Shown here piece after piece: positions 23,118 through 33,130 of a stretch of DNA of 64,000 bases. The notes under the pieces were generated by a model, which saw nothing but the letters and a program-made list of their open reading frames with translations, was not told the origin of the DNA and searched no databases. This stretch comes from Diplodia intermedia. Lineage: Eukaryota; Ascomycota; Dothideomycetes; Botryosphaeriales; Botryosphaeriaceae. The DNA lies in assembly GCA_021495925.1 (NCBI GenBank), contig JAKEKT010000026.1:124001-188000 (forward strand), in the 5' to 3' direction. Both the position numbers and the translations under genes were made by a program. Positions within the stretch are counted from its first letter, which is position 1. Every line of letters begins with the position of its first letter.

Positions 23118-23584
23118 ATGTGGCACGTGTGTTGGATACATATGCATGGGTATGAGCGGCAGAGGCGTTATTAGAAGGAAGAAAGTGGTGGGTTAGGAGT
23201 TGGAGGATTTCGGTCACTTGATCGCCTTTGTTTCAAATATTTCCAGTCAAACTGTCTACAAGTCTGTGTCTTGAGGCGTGTCAGGGCTCCGACGTGGCAA
23301 CTTATCTATCTCTGCTGTTCGACTTCAAACACACGGAAGCATATCACTTCAGCAGCAGACGTTTCAGCACAGAAAGTCAACTAGTACGTGTGGCTCGCCG
23401 CCGCCGCAAGAGGTATAAAAAAATGCATACAGCAGCTACAACTCTTTACCCATCAACCAGTCTTCACCAAACGTAGGCAACGCACTGTCCGAGAAGCCCC
23501 TCGAATTTCCAAACGCCACAAACATACTCATCATCATCAAGCGTCTCCCTCACACATCATAGCCGCGTCCCCGCGAAAACGAAC
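23118..23584. other. Intergenic, no gene seen
   Basis: 467 bp after the transporter stop codon, AC-rich towards the next ORF. Nothing recognised. Confidence 0.5.
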
Positions 23585-24031
23585 ATGCCCGCCACAAAAC
23601 CACTACCGCCATCGCCACCACCCAAACCCGCTTCCCATTCTTCGCCCATTTTCCCTACCCCCGGCCCCCCCTACCGCCGTTACCGCACCGCCACCAACTG
23701 CAACAGCAACATCTGCACCACCACCACCACCCACCACCCGTCACCCATAGCAGACGCCAATCACCGCCCATGGCGCTGCTGCCACTGCCAAACCGCCAAC
23801 GACGCCGGCCTGTTCTTCTGCATCGGGCCGCTGCGCGGTCGCCGGCGCATGTGCGATCACATGCGGTGTGCGCGGTGCGTGGAGTGTCATTTTGAGGATG
23901 GGCGGAACGTTGATTGTGGTGGCGCCGTTGCCGGGGGCGAGGGGTGGGGAAGGCTGGGGATGTTGCCGTCGCCGCCGAACAGGTTGGAAGGCGGGTGCGG
24001 ATTTTGCTGGATGAAGGCCGTAGGGGCTTAG
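23585..24031 (+). CDS. Possible small cysteine-rich zinc-binding protein
   Basis: A 148-codon intronless ORF. The N-terminal 55 residues are Pro/Thr-rich; the middle carries RPWRCCHCQTANDAG, then a cysteine, then MCDHMRCARCVECH. The W-x-C-x-x-C opening with a later C-x-H-x2-C-x2-C resembles small fungal zinc-ribbon proteins in which the finger starts with a tryptophan. The C-terminus is Gly-rich. No family name can be given. A longer ORF on the opposite strand (23655..24506) is basic and low in complexity, and I judge it a shadow. Confidence 0.4.
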   Translation: MPATKPLPPSPPPKPASHSSPIFPTPGPPYRRYRTATNCNSNICTTTTTHHPSPIADANHRPWRCCHCQTANDAGLFFCIGPLRGRRRMCDHMRCARCVECHFEDGRNVDCGGAVAGGEGWGRLGMLPSPPNRLEGGCGFCWMKAVGA

Positions 24032-26008
24032 TTAGTACCGCAAGTTGAAATCTGGTATGCTGGATCGTTTGGGAGGGGCGGTTGCGAAGCTTGTGTTCCT
24101 CTTTGTTCTCGTTTTGGAGACCTTGATCCTTGTGGCTCGGGTCGGCCTTCGGTTTGCTGTAGCGCGTTTGTAGCGGTTCTTGTGCGTTTGTTGTGCGTTG
24201 TACGCAACATGGGGGAGAGACATATCCTCGATCACTTGCCTCTGTTGGACCAGCGATTGTAGTGACGTGTCTTGGTGTTGGAATATTACGCGCACTGCAA
24301 TTAAATGCAGCGGCTGTGCTTTTTTGCAGACCAACACTTGTATCACGATGAGTCGTCGCTATTTGAGTTTTAATTATGCGGCCGGTACATCTCCCGCTGC
24401 TGGTTTTTAATGCGGGCAATAGTGTAAAACGGCCACTCTTTGCGCAGTCACGAACAAGCTTCACGAATTCCGCATGAAAGTGTCCAATGGGCTGATTTAA
24501 GGCCAAACGGAACCCACTGTCTCATAATCGTGGAGCTGAGCCGTCCGTAATGACAACGGAAGATTCTGAAATTTTTTAGCGTCATTCGGGGTTCTTGTTT
24601 GGACTCATGGAGAGGACTATGTCGAGAGGGCTCCATCCTTAACCTCAGCCAGTCAATGAATTTGTCGAAAACAAGTATCAGGAAAGCGATTGTTTCCTGG
24701 GAGGACGTGAGTGTGCCACTGGAAAAAGAGAAAGGTATGTTGGAATTATTGGTGGTAACAAGATAGCTTTCCGAATGACTTGATTTGCGTAAGTCAAATC
24801 GGCTAATATTACATATGGCGTGACCTCCAAGGGAGATATCTGGCGCAGTGAATGACAAGAGTAATTACTCTCGTTTGGCGAGGTACGATATTGTTTGCAG
24901 GTCGTTTCATACCTCATTCCGTTTAGGTGCATGAATTTTCGCATTTTGCTTGTTTGCCTACATGATACCTGCATTCACGAGCCCTCGGGATCTGCCGTAC
25001 CAAATAGGCGGCGCAACCATCTCGCCGATAAAGGTGCAGGTATGACACATGTGGCGCCAGAGCCAAACTCACGCCAAGTTTGCGGTATGCACCATGTGAA
25101 ACCACATCTAGACCCTCTGTACCAGAGGGTGGTGCGGGTACACGGCAGTAAAAGATCATAAGACAGACAGCCAAAACGCCCACAAGGCAGAGTGCGGGGT
25201 CATGGGGGCCAAAAAAGAACAGGGCATACGAAGGACTGGTTCCCGGTTAGCTGCATTAAAACCGCTCCTTCGGGCGCGTAGGGTCATCCGGAGCCGCCGC
25301 ATCGACGTCATTTGCCGAAGCCGCGCGGTTGTAGGTATCTGTCAATCAGTGAGCTGTGGATGAGCCGTAGAGCTTTTCTAAGGTGCTCTCGAAACTTACT
25401 GTTTAGGAGCGTTTCATTGTGTCTCGAACGGCGACGGAATTTTGAGAATGTCTATTGATAAAAATGAGGCTCGTTTACATTCGTCTGAACCTCTCTGTTG
25501 GACTGCTTGATCGTAGGTCTAGCACTTGGGTGACATCTATACCCCTGCTGCATTCGCTGGGACCTACAGCTGGAGGGTGTAGCTGATTTCTATATTATGA
25601 GCGCATGTTGCAGGAGAGATGGTGAGGAGACCTCGAAATCTCAGCCGAGCTTGGGGCCCGCAAGGCTTGCGGCTGGCAATGGACCCCAACCACCCTCCCA
25701 CGAGGAGGGCGCCATGCTCACCTCAGCCCATGTTTTCGGTGCCGTAGGTGCCCGGATCGACGGATCGTATGCCAACGCAACTAAGGCGGGACCCGGAAAG
25801 GAAGGGCTCCCCACCACCTGCGGATCCAGGCTTGTTCTAGCCCCCGTATAAGACGAAACTCGCGCCCATTGCTGGCTAATGGAGCCGCTGAGGGTCAGCA
25901 ATAAACTTCTCCGAGACAGTACAGCATATCTGTCTATTCAAATGAGAACAACAAAATAAACAGTCGACAAGTCTCCGGACGAAAGCATTTCACTTTACAG
26001 CTGACATC
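24032..26008. other. Intergenic, partly AT-rich, no gene seen
   Basis: Nearly 2 kb with no supported gene. The part from about 24100 to 25000 is relatively AT-rich, with only short ORFs on either strand. A GC-richer patch at 25597..25901 has ORFs of about 85 codons on both strands, without recognisable sequence. No terminal repeats, transposase-like ORF or tRNA-like sequence was seen. Confidence 0.45.
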
Positions 26009-27055
26009 ATGTCGCATGAGGATTCCTTGAGCACCGCTCAAACCTGGCTGTCATCTTTCTACGCTTATCACCCAGACGAGATTGAACCACGCTCTGGAGA
26101 GGGAATGATCATCGAGCCATCCAAATGTGTGGGGACATTTCGCTCCGAAGACCCTGGTCTTCAGATCGCCGGACACAGAGTCGAGGGAGGAAAGCCGGAC
26201 AAACAGGCAGACCTGGAAACCAGACTCGGCGAAATCCCAAAGGTCATGCTGAATGGCAGTCCCAAGCCGTTCTGCGGTTCACTGTTCGGAATGGTGGAAG
26301 TTCGCTCCCCTAAGCGTCGGCCTGTGCCTAGACTTCCGACGGTGCTTGAGACTCCAGAGGAGAGTATGAACGCCGGCATGCACTCCAAGCCACCGAGAGA
26401 TCAGGATCCAGAGGGATACGAGGCCATGCCGATGGACTGGGGTTCTCGGCCTCGGACCCCAACTGTCTCGGTACGCGAACTCGATCATGACACTTCGCCA
26501 ACCAATACCGACCCAGGACACTTCTGTACGATGATCGAGTCCATGGCGCCAGAGGTTGAAGAGATACTCCGTCGGCATGCCAGTTCGAGTCGCAAATCGT
26601 CATCATCGACACCTGATATTCCTGAGGAGGCTGGGGAGTGTGGAAGTCCAGACCGGAAAATCGAGTTTGACGCCGTGGTGTGGAGCCCCGAGCAGCACGA
26701 GGACGATCCTTGGCAAAAGACAACGCACAGTGACGAAAAAATGACGCACGAGCCCCCGAAAAGCAGCCAAGATGAGCTCGTCGTCGTCGGGGCAGGTGTT
26801 CAGATTTTGGCGGATTCGATTGGCGGCGCTTACGGCGTTCCTGTGGCCAAAGCGTCGGTTGAGGTCGCACGGCGGGATTCAGGCATCAGGTTCACGCTGA
26901 CATGTGTTGAGGATGGCTTTGAAGATGCTGAAGTGCTGTTCGACGATGACTTCTTGTACGAGGAAGAGATGATGGATCCGGACTATTTCCGCAAGAAGGA
27001 TGGCTGCGCGAAGCCCACTTCTCGGCCAGCTCTGATGCGTATAAGTACTTACTGA
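26009..27055 (+). CDS. Unrecognised 348 aa acidic protein
   Basis: A single-exon ORF with a good start context (ATCATGTCG). The protein is rich in Glu, Asp, Ser and Pro, with no signal peptide or transmembrane helix. The N-terminus (SLSTAQTWLSSFYAYHPDE) is helical. The middle contains EMAPEVEEILRRHASS-like sequence (SMAPEVEEILRRHASS). The C-terminal quarter looks more folded (VVVGAGVQILADSIGGAYGV, RDSGIRFTLTCVEDGF), then a strongly acidic end (DDDFLYEEEMMDPDYF). I do not recognise a family and give no function. Its length and non-repetitive composition argue for a real gene. Confidence 0.7.
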   Translation: MSHEDSLSTAQTWLSSFYAYHPDEIEPRSGEGMIIEPSKCVGTFRSEDPGLQIAGHRVEGGKPDKQADLETRLGEIPKVMLNGSPKPFCGSLFGMVEVRSPKRRPVPRLPTVLETPEESMNAGMHSKPPRDQDPEGYEAMPMDWGSRPRTPTVSVRELDHDTSPTNTDPGHFCTMIESMAPEVEEILRRHASSSRKSSSSTPDIPEEAGECGSPDRKIEFDAVVWSPEQHEDDPWQKTTHSDEKMTHEPPKSSQDELVVVGAGVQILADSIGGAYGVPVAKASVEVARRDSGIRFTLTCVEDGFEDAEVLFDDDFLYEEEMMDPDYFRKKDGCAKPTSRPALMRISTY

Positions 27056-27262
27056 TGGTTACTTACCCTCCTTGTGCACTGCTTGGAAGCAGGGTTTCTG
27101 CATGTGAAGCGTAATTCAATCAATTGGTTCTAGCGACTAAGAGTAGTTAGGTTCTTGACTATAGTGGTGTGATAGATACAGCCCACTGCAAAGCGATATA
27201 CTGCATACCCCGGAACATCTACAGCTTGGGCATGACATATCCTCTGCTGACTTACACAGCCC

Positions 27263-27756
27263 TTAGGTGCTAAGCATCTCCCTCCCGATCTTCCTCTCGA
27301 GGTCCTCCAGCAGCCCAATCAAGGCTTCTCTCCTACCTCTGCCCGGCTCAGCCTTGACGCCGGGCACCCCTGGGCCCTTCAACAGAACCTTGTAGCGGCT
27401 CGTCTTGGAGTCCTCATTCTTTGGACCGAGGACAACCGCATGGCAGAGGAGGCCGGAGGGGGCGAGGGCGGTGGTCACCCTCAGACGCGGCGATGACGGG
27501 AAGAGAACCGAGGCATTCTCTGATCCATAATCAGTGCTGCGCAGTTGCGACTGACCGGGTGAAGGATGGCAGTACCTTGAATCCTCTCGACCAGGTCCGT
27601 CATGGTCGTGATTTGGACAGTCTCTGGCACCTCGATTTTGTTCTCTACCGTCGTCGCGGGCGGCGGAGCTGGCGCTTCGGGCGGCGCTTGGTAGGATGGG
27701 ACATAGCTGTTCGTAGCTCTTTGCGCGGGTGCTTTCATCTTGTTGTTTGCGCTCAT
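27263..27756 (-). CDS. Unrecognised 145 aa protein, one intron
   Basis: Exons 27756..27576 and 27519..27263; the 56 bp intron 27520..27575 has a GTACTG donor and CAG acceptor and keeps the frame. The first exon is Pro/Ala-rich and ends in a helix (TMTDLVERIQ). The second encodes a compact basic segment with VTTALAPSGLLCHAVVLGPK, RYKVLLKGPGVPGVKAEPGR and a C-terminal helix ALIGLLEDLERKIGREML. The second exon has the look of a conserved small fungal protein, but I cannot name it. Without splicing two separate ORFs result, so the model depends on the intron. Confidence 0.65.
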
Positions 27757-29354
27757 GACGGGCGATTTCGGGCGATTCGGACAGAATTGATGGGAGGCTG
27801 AGCGAGAAGAGAGATGGAGGACGATGGCGAGGGCATCATGACGGGCGCGCTGGCGTTGAATAGAGCTTGAGCTGATGAGCTGGCGGACAGGGTATCGGAT
27901 TGGATCTTTGCCGAATCTTGAAGAACGGAGGGGCAAGCCAGGGAGGAAAGATGTCGGATTGGGTCTTTGCCAAATCGACGGAGGGCATGCCAGGAAGCTG
28001 GCAAGGTGATTGTTGGCAGAGCGGTAGCTGTGACGTCTTCGCTGCGGGACCCAAGATCTGGCCGCGGGCGGCTCGCCGGTGGCGGGCGCGCATGTGACTG
28101 CGCGGGGCAGGGACGCGTCTGACTCAGCCCCGTGGCGTTGCTCCCGTCGTAGTACTCTCCCGTTTTCACTTTCTGCTCAAACGCCAGCAGTGACAGCACT
28201 ACTCCAGCTTCCCGTCGCCGCCCCGTGGCCCGGTCCAGCCTTCGCTTGCACGACCGTCTCCACATCTGAATGCAACGAACGCCCTTCTTCTCACCCGAAC
28301 GCTGACTGCCCTTCGCGCACTCTGCTGCAGACGTGGCTTCAGCGGCTCCGTGCTCGATATATTGACGTGCGTCTTTACCTGTAGACGCGTTTGACTCCAC
28401 CGTTTCGTACCTCCTCCTTGGTGTCTATGCGCTTGATCGGCCATTGCTCAATGTCGACTCGACAAAAGACGAACAGTGCATGAGCATTATGCCTCGTCTC
28501 GACTCGTTGCTGTGCTGACCGCCGACTTAGCTTTTTGTTGCTTCACCCAGAAGTGAACTGATACCACCAAGCGGGCAAGAAAGCAAAGCAGGTTCCGAAC
28601 TCCTCGCAGTTCATCCAGACACAAACATCCATCACCGCGCCCCCATTCTGTGATTACGTTGACCGATAATGCATCTTGATTTTCTCCGGTCAATGCTGGA
28701 TCGCCTTGCCCCGTAGCGCTAAGGTCACTGTTCAAGGGGCTACCCGTTGATTCGCCAGCAAAGCCGATCAAACGGCCCCCCACAGGTCCCAGCACTGCAG
28801 AAAATCACGCGCTGCAACACGGGGTAAACAATCTCCGGCGTCCTATGCCGCTTCGGAAAGCCATCGCTGGCTTGAAGTACGCAGATCCAGAGCTTGTTTC
28901 TCCATCCGTTGGCCAAACCGTCTGAGCGCTGGTGGCCGAGCCCGGGTGCCGCCATCGCCATCGCCAGCAGAGCCGCAGAGCTCCAGTATTCATCAAACGA
29001 TCCCAACGCAAGCACGCGCCGGACCGAGGACAATCATGGAGATTACGAGCGCCACGTCGAAACAAGCATGGCGCCTCGCCGTGAATTGATGCCATGAAGA
29101 CCCAAGCTCCTTTTCGGTCAGCCCCATGTGCCCCACATCGTCCCCGACGCGTCGACCCCAGTTCCCCCTGAACTACGACGACGCAACCAACCAGGGCAAA
29201 TCAAACTCAACCCGTCGCTCTTTTATCAAACACCAAGCCCCGAGCCTGTACCAAGCCTTTTTGTTTCCTCGCCCGGCTTCGTCCTCGTTCCGTGTTCCGT
29301 CCTTTCGCCGACCTCCGACCCGCATATCGCTCATTTCCCGGCTTTTTACCAAGA
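27757..29354. other. Divergent intergenic region with a degenerate direct repeat
   Basis: 1.6 kb between the divergent 145 aa protein and the repeat-peptide precursor. Apart from the direct repeat near 27894 only short ORFs without character occur on both strands. The last 200 bp are pyrimidine-rich and look like the leader of the precursor gene. Confidence 0.45.
27894..27995. repeat. Imperfect direct repeat, period about 59 bp
   Basis: Two copies beginning TCGGATTGG at 27894 and 27953, each followed by (A/G)TCTTTGCC(G/A)AATC and, after a small gap, ACGGAGGG and GCCAGG. The copies differ by several substitutions and a short indel, so the boundaries are approximate. Confidence 0.55.
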
Positions 29355-30248
29355 ATGCATTCTTACACCCTCGCTACCTTCCTCCTGGCCGGAGCTGCCA
29401 CTCTCTCCACCGCCGCGCCAGTCAACCCCAACGGCGTGGCCGCCCGCGACCCTGTCAACTCGGGTCACATCCTCTCTTTCCTCTCTGGCGAGGGCAACGG
29501 CGATGAAAAGGGCGACATTGGCAAGGCTGCCGTCACCTCCGTGAAGGTCGGCAAGCGTGACGCAGAGGCCGACCCCGTCAACTCCGGCCACATCCTGGAC
29601 TTCCTCTCTTCCGAGGGCAATGGCGATGACAAGGGCGATATCAGCAAGGCTGCCGTGACGTCGGTGAAGGTTGGCAAGCGTGACGCGGAGGCCGACCCCG
29701 TCAACTCTGGCCACATCCTGGACTTCCTCTCCTCTGAGGGTAACGGCGATGACAAGGGCGACATTAGCAAGGCTGCGGTTACTTCCGTGAAGGTTGGCAA
29801 GCGCGAGCCCGTCAACTCCGGCCACATTCTGTCCTTCCTTTCTAGCGAGGGTAACGGTGACGAGAAGGCCGCCAACGGAAACCTCGTGGATGCGGATGTG
29901 AAGGTTGGCAAGCGTGAGCCCGTCAACTCCGGCCACATTCTGTCCTTCCTCTCCAGCGAGGGCAACGGTGACGAGAAGGCCGGCAACGGCGATCTCGTGG
30001 ATGCGAATGTGAAGGTTGGCAAGCGTGAGCCAGTCAACTCCGGTCACATTCTGTCCTTCCTCTCCAGCGAGGGCAACGGTGATGAGAAGGCCGGCAACGG
30101 CGATCTCGTGGATGCGAATGTGAACGTTGGTAAGCGTGAGCCCGTCAACTCCGGTCACATTCTTTCCTTCCTTTCCAGCGAGGGCAACGGCGACGAGAAG
30201 GCCGGCGGTAACCTTGTGGACGCGGACGTGAAGGTTGGCAAGAACTAA
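29355..30248 (+). CDS. Secreted Kex2-processed repeat peptide precursor
   Basis: Intronless, 297 aa. Residues 1-20 are a signal peptide (MHSYTLATFLLAGAATLSTA). From residue 32 the protein is seven tandem units of 36-41 residues, each with the core PVNSGHIL(S/D)FLS(S/G)EGNGD, and each of the first six ending in VGKR, a Kex2 (KR) site. The units end at about 68, 109, 150, 187, 224, 261 and 297. Units 2 and 3 begin DAEADP, units 4-7 begin EP, unit 1 begins DP; all are strings of X-Ala or X-Pro dipeptides as removed by Ste13-type dipeptidyl aminopeptidases. The architecture is that of fungal Kex2-processed repeat proteins (KEPs), which include pheromone and RiPP precursors. The repeats lack the WC...C pheromone pattern and no DUF3328 gene is nearby, so I assign no product. 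An ATG 63 bp upstream is in frame but would bury the signal peptide. Confidence 0.88.
   Translation: MHSYTLATFLLAGAATLSTAAPVNPNGVAARDPVNSGHILSFLSGEGNGDEKGDIGKAAVTSVKVGKRDAEADPVNSGHILDFLSSEGNGDDKGDISKAAVTSVKVGKRDAEADPVNSGHILDFLSSEGNGDDKGDISKAAVTSVKVGKREPVNSGHILSFLSSEGNGDEKAANGNLVDADVKVGKREPVNSGHILSFLSSEGNGDEKAGNGDLVDANVKVGKREPVNSGHILSFLSSEGNGDEKAGNGDLVDANVNVGKREPVNSGHILSFLSSEGNGDEKAGGNLVDADVKVGKN
29448..30245 (+). repeat. Seven in-frame tandem coding repeats
   Basis: DNA counterpart of the peptide units, 108-123 bp per copy. Copies 2-3 and copies 4-7 form two subgroups that are more alike inside than between, which suggests at least two rounds of unit duplication. Confidence 0.9.
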
Positions 30249-31490
30249 GCCATGTATAATTTTGAGGCTGGTGGGATGATGATGTGATGGGGTTCTTTCC
30301 TTATGTTTTTGCCATTCTTGTCGATGCTCAGATATACCATTAGACATTCATGCCAACATGAGTGCTTTCGCCACCTTCCTTACTTGTGTCGAATGAACCT
30401 TGGTGGTAGTCGGAAAGGTTGTGAGAAGAACGTCTTGGCTGACGTAACGTTACTTTCTCAGTACTAAATTAAGAGATCAATCATTCTTGTCCCCACAGTC
30501 AAGCAAAATCGTGTTCCGCGCTGCCATGTCGATCAATATTACAGCAGACTTCGATATGAGAAAGCATAAAACTTGGTATGCAACCACCCTTTCCTGTCTT
30601 TACCCTTTGGCTCTATGTTGACGTATATACTCGCCTTCGACACGAAAATGTCATTCGCATGATCAAGAGAAACCTTAGATGTGGACAGGTGTGGGTGAGC
30701 CATGCCTGTATTCCCGACACAATTTTGTCTCGCTCACAACCCGACCTACTTGAAGGGAAGTCGTAGGCTTTCACGGCACCCTCCATGCGAAAGTCTATCT
30801 TTTGGCGCTCGCAAAGTTCAATTCTGCATCCACCACTTCCGGACGTGAGTTGAAAAGGCAAGCGCACGCGAGCTGCCAAAATCTGTCCAACGGTCCACGG
30901 GAGGATGAGCGGACCGCTGCAAGGCGGCAAGTCTCGGCTTGCATGCGTGTCAGCAGGATCGGATTGGATTGTGGCTTCAGTAGTGAGGGCAGCATGCTGC
31001 ATACTAATCCCCAGGCGCCACGCCGTCGGCACCAAGCCGCCGAGCCCTGCATGCTCTAGCAAGGGACGGGTAAGCCATCTCGATAAAGGCAGCGCACGAT
31101 AGAGTTTAACGCAAGGCTAGAGAGAAATTGCAATCATTGCACGGTGCGCTTGCCGAATGCAGTTGACGTTGTCGTATTCTCTTTCGCGGATGCAGATCCC
31201 AGCAAAGGGTCCAGCAGAACTGCAGGGCTTGCGGTGAAGAAAAGGGGTGGTTGCCAGACCCATGGAGACTCTCGCCGCATCATGCCTTGTGCGGGCAGGA
31301 GGAGAAGGAAACGCTGCTGCCCTCCTGGCTTGCAGTGCACCCTACGACCCCAAAGGGCAGGGGCAGCACGTGGTCGCTTAGACGTTTGGCGCCACAACAG
31401 CACCACCACTCTGCGACGGGTCTCCTCGCCAACCAAGTTTTCGAACACGCCAGGCCGCGCTCCTCACGCTAGGTACGCAGTCCCTCAGCC
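30249..31490. other. Intergenic, no gene seen
   Basis: 1.24 kb between two genes read in the same direction. ORFs of 149 (minus, 30613..31062) and 173 codons (plus, 31144..31665, overlapping the next CDS) show no recognisable features. Confidence 0.45.
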
Positions 31491-32297
31491 ATGGCCGGCC
31501 AGCTCAGCCCCGCAGATGTCAATACCATTGCAGCTTTCGTCAGCGCCGAGGACGTGCCCGACCTCCACCATGCCGATCCGGTCGACTGCCTGGTCTTGTG
31601 CGTGTCGGCCGTGCTGCACAGCGCCGACGTCGTCTTCTCAGCGCTTGAAGCGCGTCCGCGCCTGACCAAGACGCTGGTCATCTGCGGAGGCATTGGCCAC
31701 TCGACGCCATTCCTCTACGACGCAATTTCACGCCATCCTGGCTATCAGGAGCTTTACCCGGCGGTTCGCGGCCTGCCGGAGTCGCGCGTGCTGGCCCAAG
31801 TCTTCGACCGCTTTTACGACTCAGACGCCATTCGCCAAGCGGGCGTGACGGTGCTGGTCGAGGACCGCTCCACCAACTGCGGAGCCAATGCCCTTGAGAC
31901 GCGCGCGCTGCTGGAACGACACCGAGTTGCGACACCGCGCACGATCCTCGTGGTCCAGGATCCCACCATGGCCCGCCGAACCGTGGCCTCGTTCGAGAGG
32001 GCCTTCGACGACGCCGCTGTCAGGCCCCGCGTCATGAGCTGCCCAACCTTCGTCCCGCAGGTCGAGCGCGCAGGATCCGGCGTGGTCTACTGCACCACGG
32101 CAGTTGAGCGGACGGACCTCTGGGAGCTCGCTCGCTTCCTCGACCTGCTTCTAGGCGAGGTTCCTCGGCTGCGCGACGACGCCAATGGCTACGGCCCGCG
32201 CGGCAAAGGCTTCATCGTGCACGTCGACGTGCCGGACGCGGTCGAGCAGGCGTGGATGCGCGTGTGTGAGAGCGTTAACGTTGAGCGCGGCAGATGA
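31491..32297 (+). CDS. YdcF-like DUF218 protein, bacterial in character
   Basis: Intronless, 268 aa, essentially the length of E. coli YdcF (from memory about 266 aa). Conserved blocks in order: LVICGGIGHSTPFLYDAI (about 64-81), VLVEDRSTNCGANA (about 120-133, the E-D-x-S-x-N signature of DUF218), ILVVQDPTMARRTVASFERA, and the C-terminal GEVPRLRDDANGYGPRGKGF followed by IVHVDVP. The last block is particularly close to what I recall of the enterobacterial protein. E. coli YdcF has been reported to bind S-adenosylmethionine; its cellular role is unclear. No signal peptide or membrane helix, so probably cytosolic. The lack of introns and the close match suggest transfer from a bacterium, which needs a phylogeny. 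Confidence 0.88.
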   Translation: MAGQLSPADVNTIAAFVSAEDVPDLHHADPVDCLVLCVSAVLHSADVVFSALEARPRLTKTLVICGGIGHSTPFLYDAISRHPGYQELYPAVRGLPESRVLAQVFDRFYDSDAIRQAGVTVLVEDRSTNCGANALETRALLERHRVATPRTILVVQDPTMARRTVASFERAFDDAAVRPRVMSCPTFVPQVERAGSGVVYCTTAVERTDLWELARFLDLLLGEVPRLRDDANGYGPRGKGFIVHVDVPDAVEQAWMRVCESVNVERGR

Positions 32298-33130
32298 GGC
32301 AGATGAGAGACTGCTCACGCCAGGCTCGGTGGAGCATGGGGATGCCTGCTGCGCCGGGCTCCGAGGCAGGCCGAAAAAACGGTTCCGCCCAACGGCGCAT
32401 CCACGGCGGCCAGTGGGCGGCCAGCGGCAGGTACCGGGGTGGGGCTCTTCGGGAGCCCGTGGCCCAACACGTGAGCGGCTTCCTGTCAGCGTGCAGACCG
32501 CTGCCACACTGCCGGTGGCGCTCTTCATGCGTGCGGATCCTCCACGGCCGTCGCGGCTGCCGATCAAGCAGCATTTGCGCCTAGCGGCGCAGGGCGGCCT
32601 ATGGAGGCGTCAAAGGCGAATTTGAGTACTGCCGCAGGGTCGCGCGTCCGGCGGCTGGTGCTGGCGCGAGGGGCCTGACGACCCGGCGGCGGCCACGAGC
32701 CACAGCTTTATACCGCCGCCTGGCGGGTGCCATCGCACCCGCTTATCGTGCACTGCCGAGCGAAATTCTCTTGCCCGCGCACCGCCTTGCCAGGGTCCGT
32801 CGCACCTGGCCGCATGGCGCTGGGCTAGACTTGCCCGCTGCGCAGCTAGCTCTGGCGGAGTGCCGTCCGCGTCGCAGCGTCTGCCCCACGCCTGCCCTGG
32901 TCGACTTCTTCACGTCCCGCACCCTTCGGAAGAATAAAGGGGAACCGCCCGCAGATCAGCTCTCCGTATACATTTGTAGGCTCTCCACTGGCCCACTGCT
33001 GTCGCGGGCCCGTCCCAATCCAACAAGCTGCCTGCCAATGCAAGTGCTGCGGGGATCATCACTGCACCTCGTCCCAGAGCTCCCACACGCTCAAAATTCA
33101 ACAGAGCAGATTTCTTGCTGAACGTCGACA
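32298..33130. other. Intergenic, no gene seen
   Basis: 833 bp, GC-rich in its first half. ORFs of up to 146 codons overlap the end of the previous gene in other frames and have no protein-like character. Confidence 0.5.

Noticed and set aside
29355..30248. Alpha-pheromone precursor
   Set aside because: The units lack the tryptophan/cysteine-containing core of Pezizomycotina alpha-pheromones and are far longer than pheromone units.
29346..30347. 333-codon ORF on the minus strand over the repeat-peptide precursor
   Set aside because: It exists because the codon pattern of the plus-strand repeats leaves the antisense frame open; it lacks a signal peptide, and the plus-strand protein has clear biological structure.
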